Shown: positions 1 to 11,103, numbered from the stretch's first letter. The stretch is DNA of 64,000 nucleotides from Aporrectodea caliginosa (GCA_020284085.1 JACEVL010000078.1:1377501-1441500), one strand, 5' to 3'. The notes: generated from the sequence alone by a model not told the origin. Made by a program: numbers and translations.

Positions 1-149
1 TCTATGTCTATGCCTATCTGTCTCTGTCCCTCTGTTATATCTGTTATATCAACCATTTAAGAATGTCTTCAACAGCATCACGACTAGTTGTAATGCCATC
101 GAAGCATCTCAATTTAAAATGCAGTCTGCATGTGTTTTGTGTATTACAG

Positions 150-245
150 AGAAGCTGACGCAATACGTCATCAGCGTAAGAGCTTTCAACAACGTTGGCA
201 AAGGACCCGTTGTTTACGATTTAGTCTACACAAGAGACACGCCTT
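150..245 (+). CDS. DCC/neogenin-like netrin receptor, exon with end of FN3 domain 4
   Basis: The exon follows the acceptor 'gtattacag' and ends at the donor GTGAGT. It encodes the last strands of a fibronectin type III domain, including YVISVRAFNNVGKGP, which closely matches the end of the fourth FN3 domain of vertebrate DCC and neogenin (AFNNVGEG in the same place). It starts in phase 1 and ends in phase 1, so it joins in frame to the exon at 1696. Netrin receptors of this family are type I membrane proteins with four Ig and six FN3 domains that guide axons; the Ig and earlier FN3 exons must lie left of the window. The assignment rests on order and similarity of four successive exons. Confidence 0.8.
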
Positions 246-1695
246 GTGAGTGTTAAAACCCCATCTGCGGTTTATTCTATACTTGCACTAGCAAGAGAAA
301 TGAGCTGTCTTAAGTCTTGACATATCTGATGAATTTATAGATAATAATATTTCATTGCTGCGGCAACTCTCAAATTGTCTCAGCAGGACAGTTTGCCGTT
401 TATTTTCTAGAGCTTCGGGTTACAGCAGATACATATCCAAAATGATCAAAGTTATAAAAAAAGTCCTATCGCCGGCTACAGTGGCTGTGAAGCATAATAA
501 ATAATCCATTTACAGTAAGTTTTTCTATAGCAACTGAGGCCACAAAGTTCATTTTCAATAAATTTATTGTGCGATATCCTTCGTCTGCCTGTTAGCGCAT
601 TGGTTGACGATATTAACTGTGGTATCGGCTATGAATTTTAAGAACACGGCTGATATAAAGTAAGTCTTCTTATCCGCCTGATATGCTGAATTGACAAATA
701 GTGGTTGAATCGCTGTGGTCTTCGTTCAGTCAGAGTTGTTAGAAAACAGATGTAGCCGGAAATTTTTTAATCCGGCTTATCAGTTCCAGCAAATTTATGC
801 GAATCAGCGCCAGGCACGTTTCCGTAGATTCTCAAGCTTGGGTCAAATCAAACCAAACAATTCTTTGCTAATTAAAGTCGGCAACCCCTCTGGCATGATG
901 CAGCGCTCGTGAATAAGTTGGTGCCCCCGTTTAGCTTTTGACAAATGGAATTTACGATTACCGAAGGCGACAACTTCCCACATGTATTTAACAGATTAGC
1001 CGATTGGGTTTCTCTATGGGGTTATCTAAACACAGTCCGAGCTTTATACGTTTATGTTGAGTGTTTCCTTTCGGATTTTAATGGCGAATTGTTCTTCAAA
1101 GTAAATTCGTTGCCTCATGAAAATTATTATCTTGCTGCTCTGTCTCAGGAATTTAGTAATTTGAGATAACTGGAATCATCAGATCGAGCCGACAGTTTGA
1201 CTCTAGCAGTGTTCAATGTGCTAACTTGTGCTATAGTATTGCTAAGCATGGAGAGATGTTCAGGAAACAGAGATGAACTGCATTCGCTGGTTCACACTTA
1301 ATCCCTGTTGAAATATATTAACGTTTGCATTAAGCTCTGATCCAAGGATCCTACCAAAGGTAACGGATTGCACACAGTTGGTTTACACATTCTATAAAAT
1401 ATGAGCCTCAAGGAGGTAAACATAGGTTAATTACTTAAATACCTACTTGCCTCCTCTACCTACTCTCTCTCCTTTTCTGTCTCTGTCTGTCTGTCTGCCT
1501 TGCCTGTCTGTCTGTCTGTTTCTGATCTCTCTGGCAACCGGACTGTTCGGAAGTTCCTTTGACCATCTGTGCATTCTGTGGACCAACCCATCTGGAGTAT
1601 AACTTGGTGGAATAAATGGAGGACTCGGTGCCTCTAGTACACAATAAATATCGTTACCTTGCGAAACTGAACGTCAGTTCTGTATTTTTATGTAG
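246..1695 (+). other. Intron of the netrin-receptor gene
   Basis: The 1.45 kb between two in-phase exons contains only short chance ORFs. A CT-rich run with 'gtctgtctgtct' units lies near 1480-1525. I see no transposon or RNA gene in it. Confidence 0.6.
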
Positions 1696-2004
1696 CTCAA
1701 GCATCCGGGTCTCTGCCTGCGCCAACCAACCTTCGCAGTAAAGTCCTGTCGCCGACGACCATCTGGTTGCAGTGGTCAGATGCGTCGCTTGGACGACAAC
1801 AGACAGTCACTGACAACCGATATTACAACGTCCACTACCAGTCAACGAACAACGGCAACGACAAAACCGTTGTCGTCAAAGAGTTGCACGTTGTCCTGTA
1901 CAACCTGTTGCCCGCGACAACCTACGAGTTCAAGGTCGGTCTCGTCAAAGATGGACTGACCAGTGCCTTCTCGGATGTCGTCATTAACAGGACCATGGAA
2001 ACAG
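1696..2004 (+). CDS. DCC/neogenin-like netrin receptor, FN3 domain 5 exon
   Basis: The exon lies between acceptor 'tatgtag' and donor GTATGT and encodes a whole FN3 domain of about 100 residues. Visible features are the PTNLRSKVLSPTTIWLQWSD start (Trp of strand B), the TDNRYYNVHYQS core and LLPATTYEFKVGLVKDG before the last strand. DCC and neogenin FN3-5 have the same layout (TDSRYYTVRW and LKPNT.YEFSVMVTK). It enters and leaves in phase 1, the symmetric phase usual for FN3 exons. In this family FN3-5 carries a main netrin-1 contact surface; whether binding residues are kept cannot be judged by eye. Confidence 0.85.
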
Positions 2005-2011
2005 GTATGTG

Positions 2012-2560
2012 GGGAACCAGTCAGTCGGTCGGTCGGTCGGTCGGTCGGTCGGTCGGTCGGTCAGTCAGTCAGTCAGTCAGTCAGTCAATCAGGCATTCAG
2101 TCAGTCAATCAGTCAAGGAGTCAAGGAGTCAGTCAGTCAGTCAGTCAGTCAGTCAGTCAGTCAGTCAGCAGGTATGTATGTATGTATGTATGTAATACTA
2201 TGTATGTATGTATGTACTATGTAGACAGTATGTATGTATGTATGTATGTATGTATGTATGTATGTATGTATGTATGTATGTATGTATGTATGTATGTATG
2301 TACAGTATGTACGTATGCGTACATATGTATGTGTGTATGTTTGTATGTCATATATGTATATAGCCATGCATGTATGCAAATATATATATATTATTATATA
2401 TATATGTATGCGATTATATGTGTCTATGTATGCATACATGTACGTGAAAATGTAAATATGTACTTGTAAGTGTAAATAAGTATACATGTGTAAATGCAAA
2501 TGTGTATGTATGTGTGCATGTATGTATATGTATATGTATATGCATATGTATGTACGTATG
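2012..2560. repeat. Compound microsatellite (CGGT)n-(CAGT)n-(TATG)n
   Basis: Directly after the donor, runs of GGTC, AGTC and then TATG tetranucleotides extend for about 300 bases and decay into TA/TG-rich sequence to about 2560. Chance ORFs here (Ser-Val-Gly or Tyr-Val-Cys-Met repeats) are products of the repeat. Confidence 0.9.
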
Positions 2561-2784
2561 TATGTACCGCATATATGAACGTGTGCATGATACATGTGCA
2601 TATGCATGCATGTGTGTATCCTGGATACACAGGATTGTGTTTTGTGTTGTATTGTTGTATTGTATTGTTAAGTACATGTCGCTGATGCACTTGTGATACA
2701 CGCTCCGCTGTTATTGTTCGTCGATGAAGATGCACTTGGTTGCTGCAGCTGAGTTATTATCATTTGTTGTATTGTTTCTGGCAG

Positions 2785-2892
2785 CGCCTGGGACTCCGCC
2801 GCGAAGCGTGACGGTGACACGGTTGAGCAGCGATCCATCGACAGCCATCGTCAGTTGGAGACCACCGAAGCAGACGAACGGAAACATCACAG
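2785..2892 (+). CDS. DCC/neogenin-like netrin receptor, first half of FN3 domain 6
   Basis: A 108-base exon between acceptor 'ctggcag' and donor GTAGGA. It encodes PGTPPRSVTVTRLSSDP followed by IVSWRPPKQTNGNITG, the same string of features as the start of FN3-6 in DCC/neogenin (PPKDVTV, VNWQPPSEANGKITG). As in the vertebrate genes, the domain is split after the glycine of NGxITG. It starts and ends in phase 1 and joins in frame to 4634. Confidence 0.85.
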
Positions 2893-2919
2893 GTAGGAGA
2901 CAGGACAGGTGGACAGATG

Positions 2920-3413
2920 CCGAATGAGAGGGAGAGGGAGAGGGAGAGCGTGAGGGAGAGGGAGAGGGAGAGACTGATACAGAGAGACAGAGAGACAGAC
3001 ACACACACACACAGAAAGACAAAGAATGAGGTGAAGGAAAGAGGGGAGAGACAGACAGAAAGAAAGACAGAAAGACAAACAGAGAGGCAGGAGGAGAGGC
3101 AGGGAGACAGGCACATAGACAGAGAAAGACAGATAGAGAGAGCGACAGAAAGAGACACAGAGAGAGACAGAGACAGAGAGAGACACAGGCAGAAAGACAG
3201 AAAGATAGAGAGAGAGGAGGAGAAGGCAGACAGACAGATAGACAGAGAAAGATAGATAGAGCGACAGAGAGCGAAAGAAGAGACAGAGAGAGACACAGAG
3301 AGACAGAGACAAACAGACAGAAACACAAAGAGAGAGGAGAGGAGAAGGCAGGGAGACGACAGACCGAGAAAGGAAGAGATAGAGATAGATAGCAGACAGA
3401 CAGACAGACAGAC

Positions 3414-3460
<47 letters not shown>

Positions 3461-3660
3461 TAGATAGACAGAGACAGAGACAGAGACAGAGAGACGCAGA
3501 CACAGACACAGTTAGACAGAGACAGAAAGACAAAGAAGTTGGAGAAGGTATAGGGAGACAGACAGACGGAGAAAGATAGAGAGAGAGGGAGCGACAGGAA
3601 GACTAAGAGGGAGGAGGAGAATGAGGCAGAGAAGCAGAAAAGAAGGGAAGCAGACTAGGA
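2920..3660. repeat. GA-rich simple repeat with (CAGA)n tracts
   Basis: About 740 bases made almost only of G and A on the plus strand (GAGAGG, GACA and CAGACAGA units, a clean CAGA run near 3390-3460). The Ser/Leu/Cys-rich reading frames on the minus strand are low-complexity shadows. Confidence 0.9.
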
Positions 3661-4204
3661 GCTGGAACGGATGTAGGAAGGGAATGCGAGGGAGGGAGGA
3701 GAGGCGGGAGGCAGCTCAACAGTGACTGGTTTCTCTGGACAATTTGAAAAGAGAAGCCCTGCACAGAGTCATCCGTCTCTCTTGAACTGCGCTATCTTTT
3801 CTGTTGAATATATCAAGTGCGCGCTCTTTCATTGCACATGCCAAGCAGGTGCGCTGGATATCCGGATATTTATATAGCGCATTTTAATGTATACCGCACG
3901 AAAGCCACAACGTGGCTCTAAATATGATCAGTGTTGGTTGTTTAATGAATAGCTTTTCCCTTTGTTATCTGTAACACAATGCACCTAAAGTCTGCTTAAA
4001 ATTAGGAAACACGAACCCAAGTGTTTTCTAGCACATGTGTTAAAATGCCATTCAGTTTATATACAAAGATGGAAAGGTGCTCAAGTTTGGGCCATTTACC
4101 ACATGCACACATACGTAGTATTACGTACATATATACATTAATACATTCGCGCAAACATGCATACATCTACCTAGATCAATCCTTCCCTGCCTGAACTTGA
4201 CGAG
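3661..4204. other. Intron sequence without recognised features
   Basis: Intron of the netrin-receptor gene. The only notable string is 'ggatatttatatagcgcattt' around 3862, resembling LINE tails elsewhere in the window; too short to call. Confidence 0.4.
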
Positions 4205-4485
4205 GTTTAAACAACTCTCGGAGGGGGTTTAGGGTAATGGTAACACTCTGGCGCATAGAGGCAACGGATCCGGGATCGCTTCCGGTACCCTCCCTAAGGT
4301 CGACTCAACCTTTTCATTCGCTAGGTGGCGTGAACAAATTAGCAGTGTGCGCCTTGCAATGGCTGCCAAGCAGTTACATTTGACTCCTGTAATAACTTGT
4401 GATCATCCGTTCATACTATGATTTGTATTGATCATGCGTACTTCTTGTCAGTTTGAAACATTAAACGAAGATTATTATTATTAAC
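4205..4485 (+). mobile_element. tRNA-derived SINE with ATT tail
   Basis: The segment starts with an A-box-like 'ttagggtaatggtaacac' and has a B-box-like 'gggatcgcttcc', as in RNA polymerase III SINEs, and ends in 'gaagattattattattaa'. A second copy lies at 40115-40330 and an inverted one at 47270-47475. The three share the head, 'tcattcgc', 'ggctgcca' and 'ttcgactcctgtaataa'-like parts. Confidence 0.65.
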
Positions 4486-4633
4486 TCAATTTTTTAACAA
4501 TTATCCGGAGCCCCTTTTAAACCATCATCTTTTTAAATCCCGAGGAATTATATATACCTGGGGAGGAAAAAATAATTCAAATAATGAATTTATAATTACA
4601 AAGTCGTGTTCGTAAATGCTTAATTTGGAACAG

Positions 4634-4831
4634 ATTATACGATCTACTATACCGTGAACGTTGAGCTTCCTTACGAGCGATGGATGACGGCCAACGTTCG
4701 CCAGAGAACGGACTTTGCCCTGCAGGGTCTCAACGACAGCGTCACCTACTACTTTCGCATCCAGGCGAGAAACTCCGTCGGCAACGGTCCCAAGTCAGAC
4801 ATCGTCAAATACGACACCCGAACGACGCCGG
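4634..4831 (+). CDS. DCC/neogenin-like netrin receptor, second half of FN3 domain 6
   Basis: The exon lies between acceptor 'ggaacag' and donor GTAGGT and completes FN3-6. It shows DYTIYYTVN, ERWMTANV, then LNDSVTYYFRIQARNSVGNG; vertebrate neogenin has YYFKIQARNSKGMG at this point, a near match. Both ends are phase 1. In known DCC family members this domain is followed by a short stalk and the transmembrane helix; here the next in-phase exon is different (see 5788). Confidence 0.88.
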
Positions 4832-5787
4832 GTAGGTCACGCCCCAACCACATCATCATCGTCAAACATATTATGTCCAACATTTACTCATTTACCAACA
4901 TTTTGTTTTTTGCTACAGCCAAATATTATCCAGAAAAAGGTCGATCCAGCCGCAGCGGGTCCATATGACCCGTTTGGGTTGACCTTTTGATATGTGCATT
5001 CATCTACTGGAATTGTTTTCTTGAATTTGTACTGATTACTGTGATCTTATGGTATTTGATGCTCTGTCAATAAATGGCTTACTACTCAAATCAATGTTAA
5101 TAGCTATCCTAATAGGCAATGGCATTGAGACCGCAAATGTGTTTTAAGGCTTCAGAGCACAACTGTTCTATGTCCTGCTAAAGGGTTTTCCATGTTACAA
5201 ATGTTGTATGTCATCTTCTGAAGAATCCATAGAGCACAAATGTAGTATGTACATAAATTGAGCATATAACTGATGTGTAAATAAGTTTATATGTATAATT
5301 TTACTAATTTACTTATTACAGGTTTGCTTAAAACACTGTTGTGGCCTGTCAGCCTGTCAGGTAGCATAAAAGCACAGTAACCATACTTCGTAATGACCTG
5401 TTGAGTATGATATGTCCACGTTTAAAGATTTTTGTGGCGCACAAATGTTGTATGTCCATTTTTCAGATGCACCTCCCTTACAAACTTGTTTTTATGTTAT
5501 TTTCATGTCATATAATACCAGTGCTCTGCTTTGTCTGAGTATCTGTTTAAAGAAGTAATTGAAAGATATCAAGAAAGTATGAAAATGTAACTATAATAAA
5601 TTTTTCAAATGTATTCGAAATTTGAAATTCAGTTTTCTTAAAGGTATGACATTTGGACATAATGCTTTTGTCCTCTATACTTGTGAAGAATGAAAATGGC
5701 GATGGCATCGGCGTCATAGCAAAGATAAGGATGACGTAAACTATGTTGAGAGTTGACTAAGGATGGATTTGGTTCTTCCAATTACAG
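4832..5787 (+). other. Last intron of the netrin-receptor gene as read here
   Basis: AT-rich intron with the phrase 'cacaaatgttgtatgt' repeated with variation near 5160, 5190, 5235 and 5440. No exon with a hydrophobic transmembrane segment was found in it. Confidence 0.5.
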
Positions 5788-6404
5788 TGGTCGTCCAAGG
5801 ACCGACTCGAGGTCCTCAGCTGACGACAGATGGTGACTCCGGTTCTCGTCACATGATCGCACTGAACGAGACGGAGGAGGACGAGTACGACTATTCAGAG
5901 ACGGACAAAGAGGACGACAAGGGAGGCGAGGCCATACAGAGCGCATCCCTCGTCCACGAAACCAACCACGGTGACTCTGCAGCCGGGAAGATGAAACGGG
6001 AACCGAACCTCGGTCCTTTTCTGACCGACGTCTCCACGACAATGACCTCTGACCTTGAGGACTCCACCGGCGACCCCTCGCGACATCCGGTCGTCCAGTT
6101 CCGCAGCGTCCTCAGCTACAAGATCAGCGCCTTCGTCACGTGGCCTGAGACGCCGGGCGACTGCAGCTCCCCAGGGGCAGCGGAGCGGAAGGCGCTTGGG
6201 TATCGACTGAGGTACCGGCGGGCAGACGAAACGGGCGAGTACGTGACGAGGAGCCTGTCCGAAAACCTGGTTCTCATCGAGAACCTGGCACCGAATACGA
6301 AGTATCGATATCAGGTGAAGTACGTACTGGAAAACGAAGGAGAAACGCCGTGGAGTCGTGAAAATGAATTGGATACGAGTCCGGAGACAAGAAGAAGAAA
6401 CTGA
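5788..6404 (+). CDS. Netrin-receptor-like terminal exon: acidic linker plus extra FN3 domain, stop, no transmembrane helix
   Basis: The exon starts after acceptor 'aattacag' in phase 1, matching the donor at 4831, and stays open for 204 residues to TGA. Residues 1-100 are an acidic, Ser/Thr-rich linker with ETEEDEYDYSETDKEDD and one Asn-Glu-Thr site. The last ~100 residues look like an FN3 domain: ISAFVTWPETPG (strand B Trp), GYRLRYR, LIENLAPNTKYRYQVKYV and GETPWS. It ends after ETRRRN without a hydrophobic helix. Known DCC/neogenin proteins have six FN3 domains, then a membrane helix and cytoplasmic P1-P3 motifs. If this is the normal end, the product is a secreted seven-FN3 ectodomain; it may instead be an alternative last exon. 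Two further open copies lie at 28500-29116 and 40955-41544. Confidence 0.75.
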
Positions 6405-7086
6405 CACCTCGTTTACGACGACACAGTCTTTTGTCTATTGTTATATAGCCTATAATTTATACGTATGTGTTAAGATGGCAATGCCTGAACAAGCGACGTT
6501 TGTCTGTACTAGTTGACCTATCAAACGATAGACGATCTATCAAATAGCGTTGTTGTTGTTTTTGTTGTTGTTGTTGTTCCTGTTGTGTATATTTGTTTTC
6601 GTTCTGCGTCTGAGTTGAAATTGTTTCATATGTTCGAATGAACTCAACGGTGGATCCAACAATGAGCACTCTCCAAAGTCTCCCTTTGTCTGTGGTCAGT
6701 CAGTCATTGGTGTTATTTCTGACAACTTACCTCTTTCAAATTGCTTATCCGCCATAGGCTGCCTCTCTGTCTTACGGACTAATCTTCTGGATGTTGACTT
6801 GATTACGGCTTGGTTTTGTTGTGCCATCGGTTGATGCCTTGTGCATTAGACACCGGCGCAATAGAAGTTGCTAATAACTGCTACAACTACACTCTGGCCA
6901 TTCCCTCCACTATAGCCTTAGATATGGTTCGACTTCTGATCTGGATCTGCCAGTGGCTGTATCTTGACCGTTAATAACGTCGTCTGTTACACTGTGTAGA
7001 CTAGACAGAGTCATCGGATAAACAAAACTAAGGAGCAGGCTGTCTCTATGTGCTATTGAAGCTGGCTGCTGCTGCTGCTGCTGCTG

Positions 7087-7117
<31 letters not shown>

Positions 7118-7680
7118 TGAAGGTGAAGCGACTGATTCTGTTCAATCTGTTTAGCATCACTCTGCTTATGAAAGATGTTGAGGCATTTTGCACTGCTTCT
7201 TAGAGGTCTGCATAAATACTTGATTGATGTAGACTTCAACGCACTATATGTACTAAAAAAATAACATTTTGAATATAATGTATGCTTGTATGTATCAATG
7301 AGATTTATATAGCGACCGATCCATCTTAGTCTTTGTGCACGTGACAGCATGTCCCGATGCGTTGTGAGAAACTGCAAGTTCGTCGGCCCGTGTAGCCTAT
7401 AATGATGTGTCACATTTCGTTTACGCGTTTCAGCCAAAATATCTTTGACCTGAATTAAAGACGTATGAGCAGTTGATTGAATAGTTCACCTGACATTGCA
7501 AGTGTCCTTAATGAACTCAGCGTCAACGCTATTTTAGTTCTGTTTAAATAAATCTCGCCCTTTTTGTCTACAACTCTTTCAATGCCTTTGAATAATCGCT
7601 CATCCACTAAGACCATTTATTTAGCGCACTTTCAGATATCCAAGGATCTCTTACTATATATATATATTCGTTTTATTTTC
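6405..7680 (+). other. 3' flank of the netrin-receptor gene, duplicated elsewhere
   Basis: Holds a (GTT)n tract near 6547-6580 and adjoining (CTG)n and (ATG)n runs at 7064-7116. Much of it returns inverted at 27430-28500 (for example 'tcattaaggacacttgcaatg') and in part at 40370-40960. Likely 3' UTR plus flank; no clear polyadenylation site can be fixed. Confidence 0.5.
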
Positions 7681-7759
7681 TGACAGGTTGACAGACCGCA
7701 ACCAGTTACAATAGAAATATGTTGAATAATTAAATCAAAAACAAACAAAAAATCAGACA

Positions 7760-8100
7760 GGTGTGCAGTCAGGTGAGACCTAGGGCAAGCGTTTGTAAAG
7801 TACACGAGGGATAAAGTTCTTCACGTCCTTAGCAGGCAGTTCAAAGTTATGACGTCTTGGGCGGAGGTTGTATCGTCGTTGTACGATTGGTGGAAATAGC
7901 CCTCGCAAGACATGGCAGTCATTTCTAATAACTGCCTGGAGCAGTCGCTCTTCAGCTGCACCCACCATCTCCTCCACGCCCGGCGATCGCGGTGGGCGGA
8001 AACCCATCCTCTGCATCCTCTGCACCAGACACTTACTTCTTATTCTTACTAATCCGCCGAGAGGTACTCCCATACCAGTCGGTTGAAACGGTTGTTTCAT
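7760..8100 (-). mobile_element. CR1-like LINE, C-terminal end of ORF2 (fragment)
   Basis: Minus-strand frame with ERLLQAVIRNDCHVLRGLFP and YNLRPRRHNFELP. The 'HVLxxLxPP...Y.LRPRxHN' pattern is the typical end of the reverse-transcriptase polyprotein of CR1/jockey-type non-LTR elements. Related ends occur at 26805-27140 and 38400-38750. Only the last ~100 residues remain. Confidence 0.7.
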
Positions 8101-8230
8101 CGTCCTATATCATGGCTGTTCAAAACATGAGAATCATTTATTACGTGTGCATGTTACTGAATGCAAGTTGTATACTTCTGGAATGCGATGGAATGTATGT
8201 ATGCACTATCTAAAAGTGTTTCGTATTGTT
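8060..8230 (+). repeat. Segment repeated inverted at 27227-27410
   Basis: The phrase around 'catggctgttcaaaacatga' and its flanks ('gaatcatttattacgtgtgc', 'gcatgttactgaatgcaagt') return in reverse complement at 27.23-27.41 kb. Part of the duplicated block adjoining the LINE tail. Confidence 0.7.
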
Positions 8231-8429
8231 CATGACGTGTTTGATGGGCTGTGTGATGTTTCAAGAACTCATTCGTGATCGTGTTTGGACTGGCATTGTA
8301 ACTGCTACTTTGGATAGATGCCAAACTCTCTGCAGCATTTATTGCATAAGAATTTGTAACTTATATAATTATATGAAACAGAAGGAGTCACGTTTCTATG
8401 CAATGTTGCGAGAGTAGTAGGAAATGTAG

Positions 8430-8760
8430 GCGTCTGTGACAACCACCGTGAATAACCACGCTCACGCAATAACCATGCGAATAACTACGTTCTTGCCATA
8501 TCACGTGACCAATAATTTCACGCCATGTCCCACCCGCCGCCGCCTCCTCATTTGGAAACTTCCGTAAATCCCCGTAGTATCGATAAGAACACCCATCTGC
8601 CGCCGCCTCATCGCGTAATCATCGAGGAAATCCCCGTAGTATCGATCGATGAGTCATCGCGTAATGGCCGGGAAAATCCCTTAGGTCTCTGGCTCGTCGT
8701 TGGTATGTGTAGGCCTAGACCTATGTGAAAAATATTATCTTGCTTCTGCTTAAAGAGATG
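8430..8760. other. Short-repeat region upstream of the Polinton-like remnant
   Basis: Contains variants of 'aataaccacg' and three copies of 'gtagtatcgatgagtcatcg' type strings (about 8575, 8637 and 8800). It may be an old element flank or control region; no gene seen. Confidence 0.35.
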
Positions 8761-8761
8761 A

Positions 8762-9232
8762 ATGCCTAATATAAAACGGACCGTTAATCCTCGCAGTATC
8801 GATGAGTCATCGCGTAATTGCTGGGGAAATACCGAATCTCTCTGTCGTTTGTCTATATATATAAGCTCGGTTGAAAACGTGAAAAATATTATCTTGCTTC
8901 TACTTAAAGAAATAAATTGCGTATATAAAATGGACCACTCATCGTGCGATAAAAATATGATCTCACCTTGGCTTAAAGAAATAAATTACGCATGTAAAAC
9001 GGACTACTCATCGTGCGAGCAAAATATGATCTCACCTTGGCTTAAAGAAATAAATTGCGTACAAAAAATGGACCAGTCATCGTGCGAGAAAAATATGATC
9101 TCACCTCGGCTTAGAGAAATAAATTCTGTATATAAAATGGAATACTCGTCGAAGACTGTCAAAGAATTACAAAATATCGCTAAAGAGAAAGGTATGGTCG
9201 GTTATTCGAGACTGCGAAAGTGGAACTCGTGA
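8762..9232 (+). pseudogene. Polinton/adintovirus-like ORF start with 23-residue repeats and SAP-like motif
   Basis: The frame holds three to four tandem copies of a 23-residue (69-base) unit with the pattern LKEIN...K.D.SSC.xNMISPW between about 8900 and 9140, then KTVKELQNIAKEKG, a helix typical of SAP/Rho-N-like DNA-binding motifs found at the start of large ORFs of Polinton-type elements. A TATA-like 'tatatataag' lies at about 8857. A one-base frameshift near 9.21 kb moves the family-typical sequence into the next frame. This is an old, broken virus-like element; function is not expected. Confidence 0.5.
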
Positions 9233-10293
9233 CGTATCATCGAGGCCTGCTCGTATTCGTATCATCGAGGCCTGCTCAGTGCGTTACGGTTGAACGCGAA
9301 AGCAATCTGCTAGACGCTCCGGTTCCAGGCATTAAGGTTCCAACGCTTGTCCCAGACAAGTATACGCCTTCGTCTAATACTTGGACTTCTTCTTTTAGTA
9401 ACGTTTTGACCGAAGTGAAGAATAAGGTAAGGTCGAGTATTAATTCTTTTGCGGATTGGTTGATTAATTTTGTAACTCCTCGAGAACAGAAATCCGTGAA
9501 TGAAAGATTGAAATCGTTGAAGTCAAAGGTTTCGAGTATTATTAGTAAAATCAATAAAAATAAGTTCGAAACTCGAGAGACTGCATCGGCCATTAAGGGA
9601 TTTACCAAACAATACACGATCGACGGTGTTGACGGAATCGATGCCGTGCCTTTTCTTAGTGCCGTAGAGTCGCAAGTAGTTAGCCTACTCTCTCAGAATA
9701 GACAAACAAAGACCAATTTAGTTCTTACTTGTACTATGGAGCGCGTGGATATTAAAACCGGAGAAGTAGATTCCGATGATATTCCGTTTCGCTCGATGAC
9801 GGAAGTCGTTTTAGACTCTACCGACGTGAACGAAATATACAACAAAGCGAAAGATAAATCTATGGAGACGATGGCTAGTTTTCAAATGCGCCGACGTAAT
9901 TGGAGATTCAGAGCCGTTGTAAAATTAGATATCAATACTGTAATATACAAACCGCTGAAAAGTAGTTCTTACAATCCATTGCCCGTAAAACTTGCTAGTA
10001 AAAAGGCAATTATCGACATGAAAAACGACGACGACGAATGTTTCAAGTGGTGCGTTACTAGAGCGCTGAATCCACTGGATATTCACCCCGAAAGAATTAC
10101 GAAAGAATTAATTGATCAATCGAAGAAACTCGATTGGAGCGGTATCGAATTCCCGGTTGCAGCCGACGAAAGCATATTAAGTAAGTCTGAGAGAAAAAAT
10201 AATGTCAGCGTTAAAGTATTCGGTTACGAAGAAGTGATATTCCCAATTTACGTGTCGAAGCAGCAAGACGTTAATGCGTCTGTCGTTGGTTGA
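9220..10293 (+). pseudogene. Polinton/adintovirus-like polymerase polyprotein, N-terminal region, frameshifted
   Basis: Recognised from conserved strings seen in invertebrate Polinton-type elements: FQMRRRNWRFRAVVKLDIN, ASKKAIIDMKN, FKWCVTRALNP and SGIEFPVAADE, ending IFPIYVSKQ. This is the region upstream of the exonuclease domain in the polymerase protein of such elements. The frame closes at 10293 just after that string, while matching sequence continues in another frame, so at least one frameshift lies near 10.28 kb. The duplicated phrase 'gtatcatcgaggcctgctc' at about 9234 and 9258 marks a short tandem duplication near its start. Confidence 0.6.
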
Positions 10294-10390
10294 TCTATTG
10301 TTTATCGGCGATGGTGATAAGAAACATTTTTGCCTGATCAAGAACTTTAACAGATTGATGACGACACGAATGGAATAGCACCATAATTCG

Positions 10391-10765
10391 ATGCATTATT
10401 GCAGAAGATGTTTAACCGGTTATGCACAAATAGAAGCGCTTACTAAGCATGCCGAGTACTGTTCGCAGGAAAACGCCCAACGAATAGTTCTTCCCGAGCT
10501 AGGAACCATGCTAAGTTTTAAACATTATTTCAAATCCATGAGAGTTCCCTTTATCGTTTACGCCGATTTCGAATCGTTCATTAAACCTATAGACTCGTGT
10601 CAACCGAATCCAGCAGTATCATACACTAAAAAATATCAGAAGCAAACTCCTAGCTCGTTTTGTTATTACATAAAATGTTTCGGCGACGCCATTTATTCCC
10701 AATTTCCTGTAACGTACACGGCTGAAAACGAAGACGACGATGTCGCTCGAGTAGGTTATTCATAG
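10391..10765 (+). pseudogene. Polinton-type B-family DNA polymerase, zinc-ribbon-like and ExoI region
   Basis: The frame begins with a CxxC...H....C finger (YCRRCLTGY..HAEYCS) and reaches FIVYADFESFIKP, whose D-F-E matches the ExoI motif of protein-primed family B polymerases. It belongs to the same degraded copy as 9220-10293 and closes by frameshift near 10.76 kb. Confidence 0.7.
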
Positions 10766-11103
10766 ATGCTCTAGCAGCAAATATAAAACAAATATACAAC
10801 GAGTTTAAATTTCCTGAACGAATTATATTCGGTATAACTGAGAAGAAATGTTTTGATGAAGCTACTAGCTGTCATATCTGCGGAGGAGAGTTGAACGAAG
10901 ATCGGGTAAGAGATCACTGTCATTTAAGCGGTAAAGTTAGAGTGGCGGCTCATAACAGTTGTAATTTAAAGTATAGAGTCCCCAAGTTTTTCCCGGTCGT
11001 GTTCCATAACCTATCGGTATACGACAGTCATTTGTTCATTTCGAAATTGCGAGGCAAGAATGGTGAGAAAATTAACTGCATTCCGAATAACGAGGAAAAG
11101 TAG
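10766..11103 (+). pseudogene. Polinton-type B-family DNA polymerase, exonuclease region, truncated
   Basis: Continues the polymerase in two frames: FPERIIFGITEKK, then CHICGG, VRDHCHLSGKVR and FHNLSVYDSHLF. The HCH...N.CN set and the N-L..YDSHL string (ExoII-like) are typical of this family. Sequence similarity stops at about 11103, where a different repeat block begins, so palm and thumb domains with the polymerase active site are absent. A copy that cannot replicate. Confidence 0.7.

Noticed and set aside
1963..2469. Open frames rich in Ser-Gln-Ser-Val and Tyr-Val-Cys-Met repeats
   Set aside because: Direct translation of the tetranucleotide microsatellite after an exon donor; no coding signal.
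2711..3533. Long Ser/Leu/Cys-rich minus-strand frames
   Set aside because: Low-complexity shadows of the GA-rich intron repeat.
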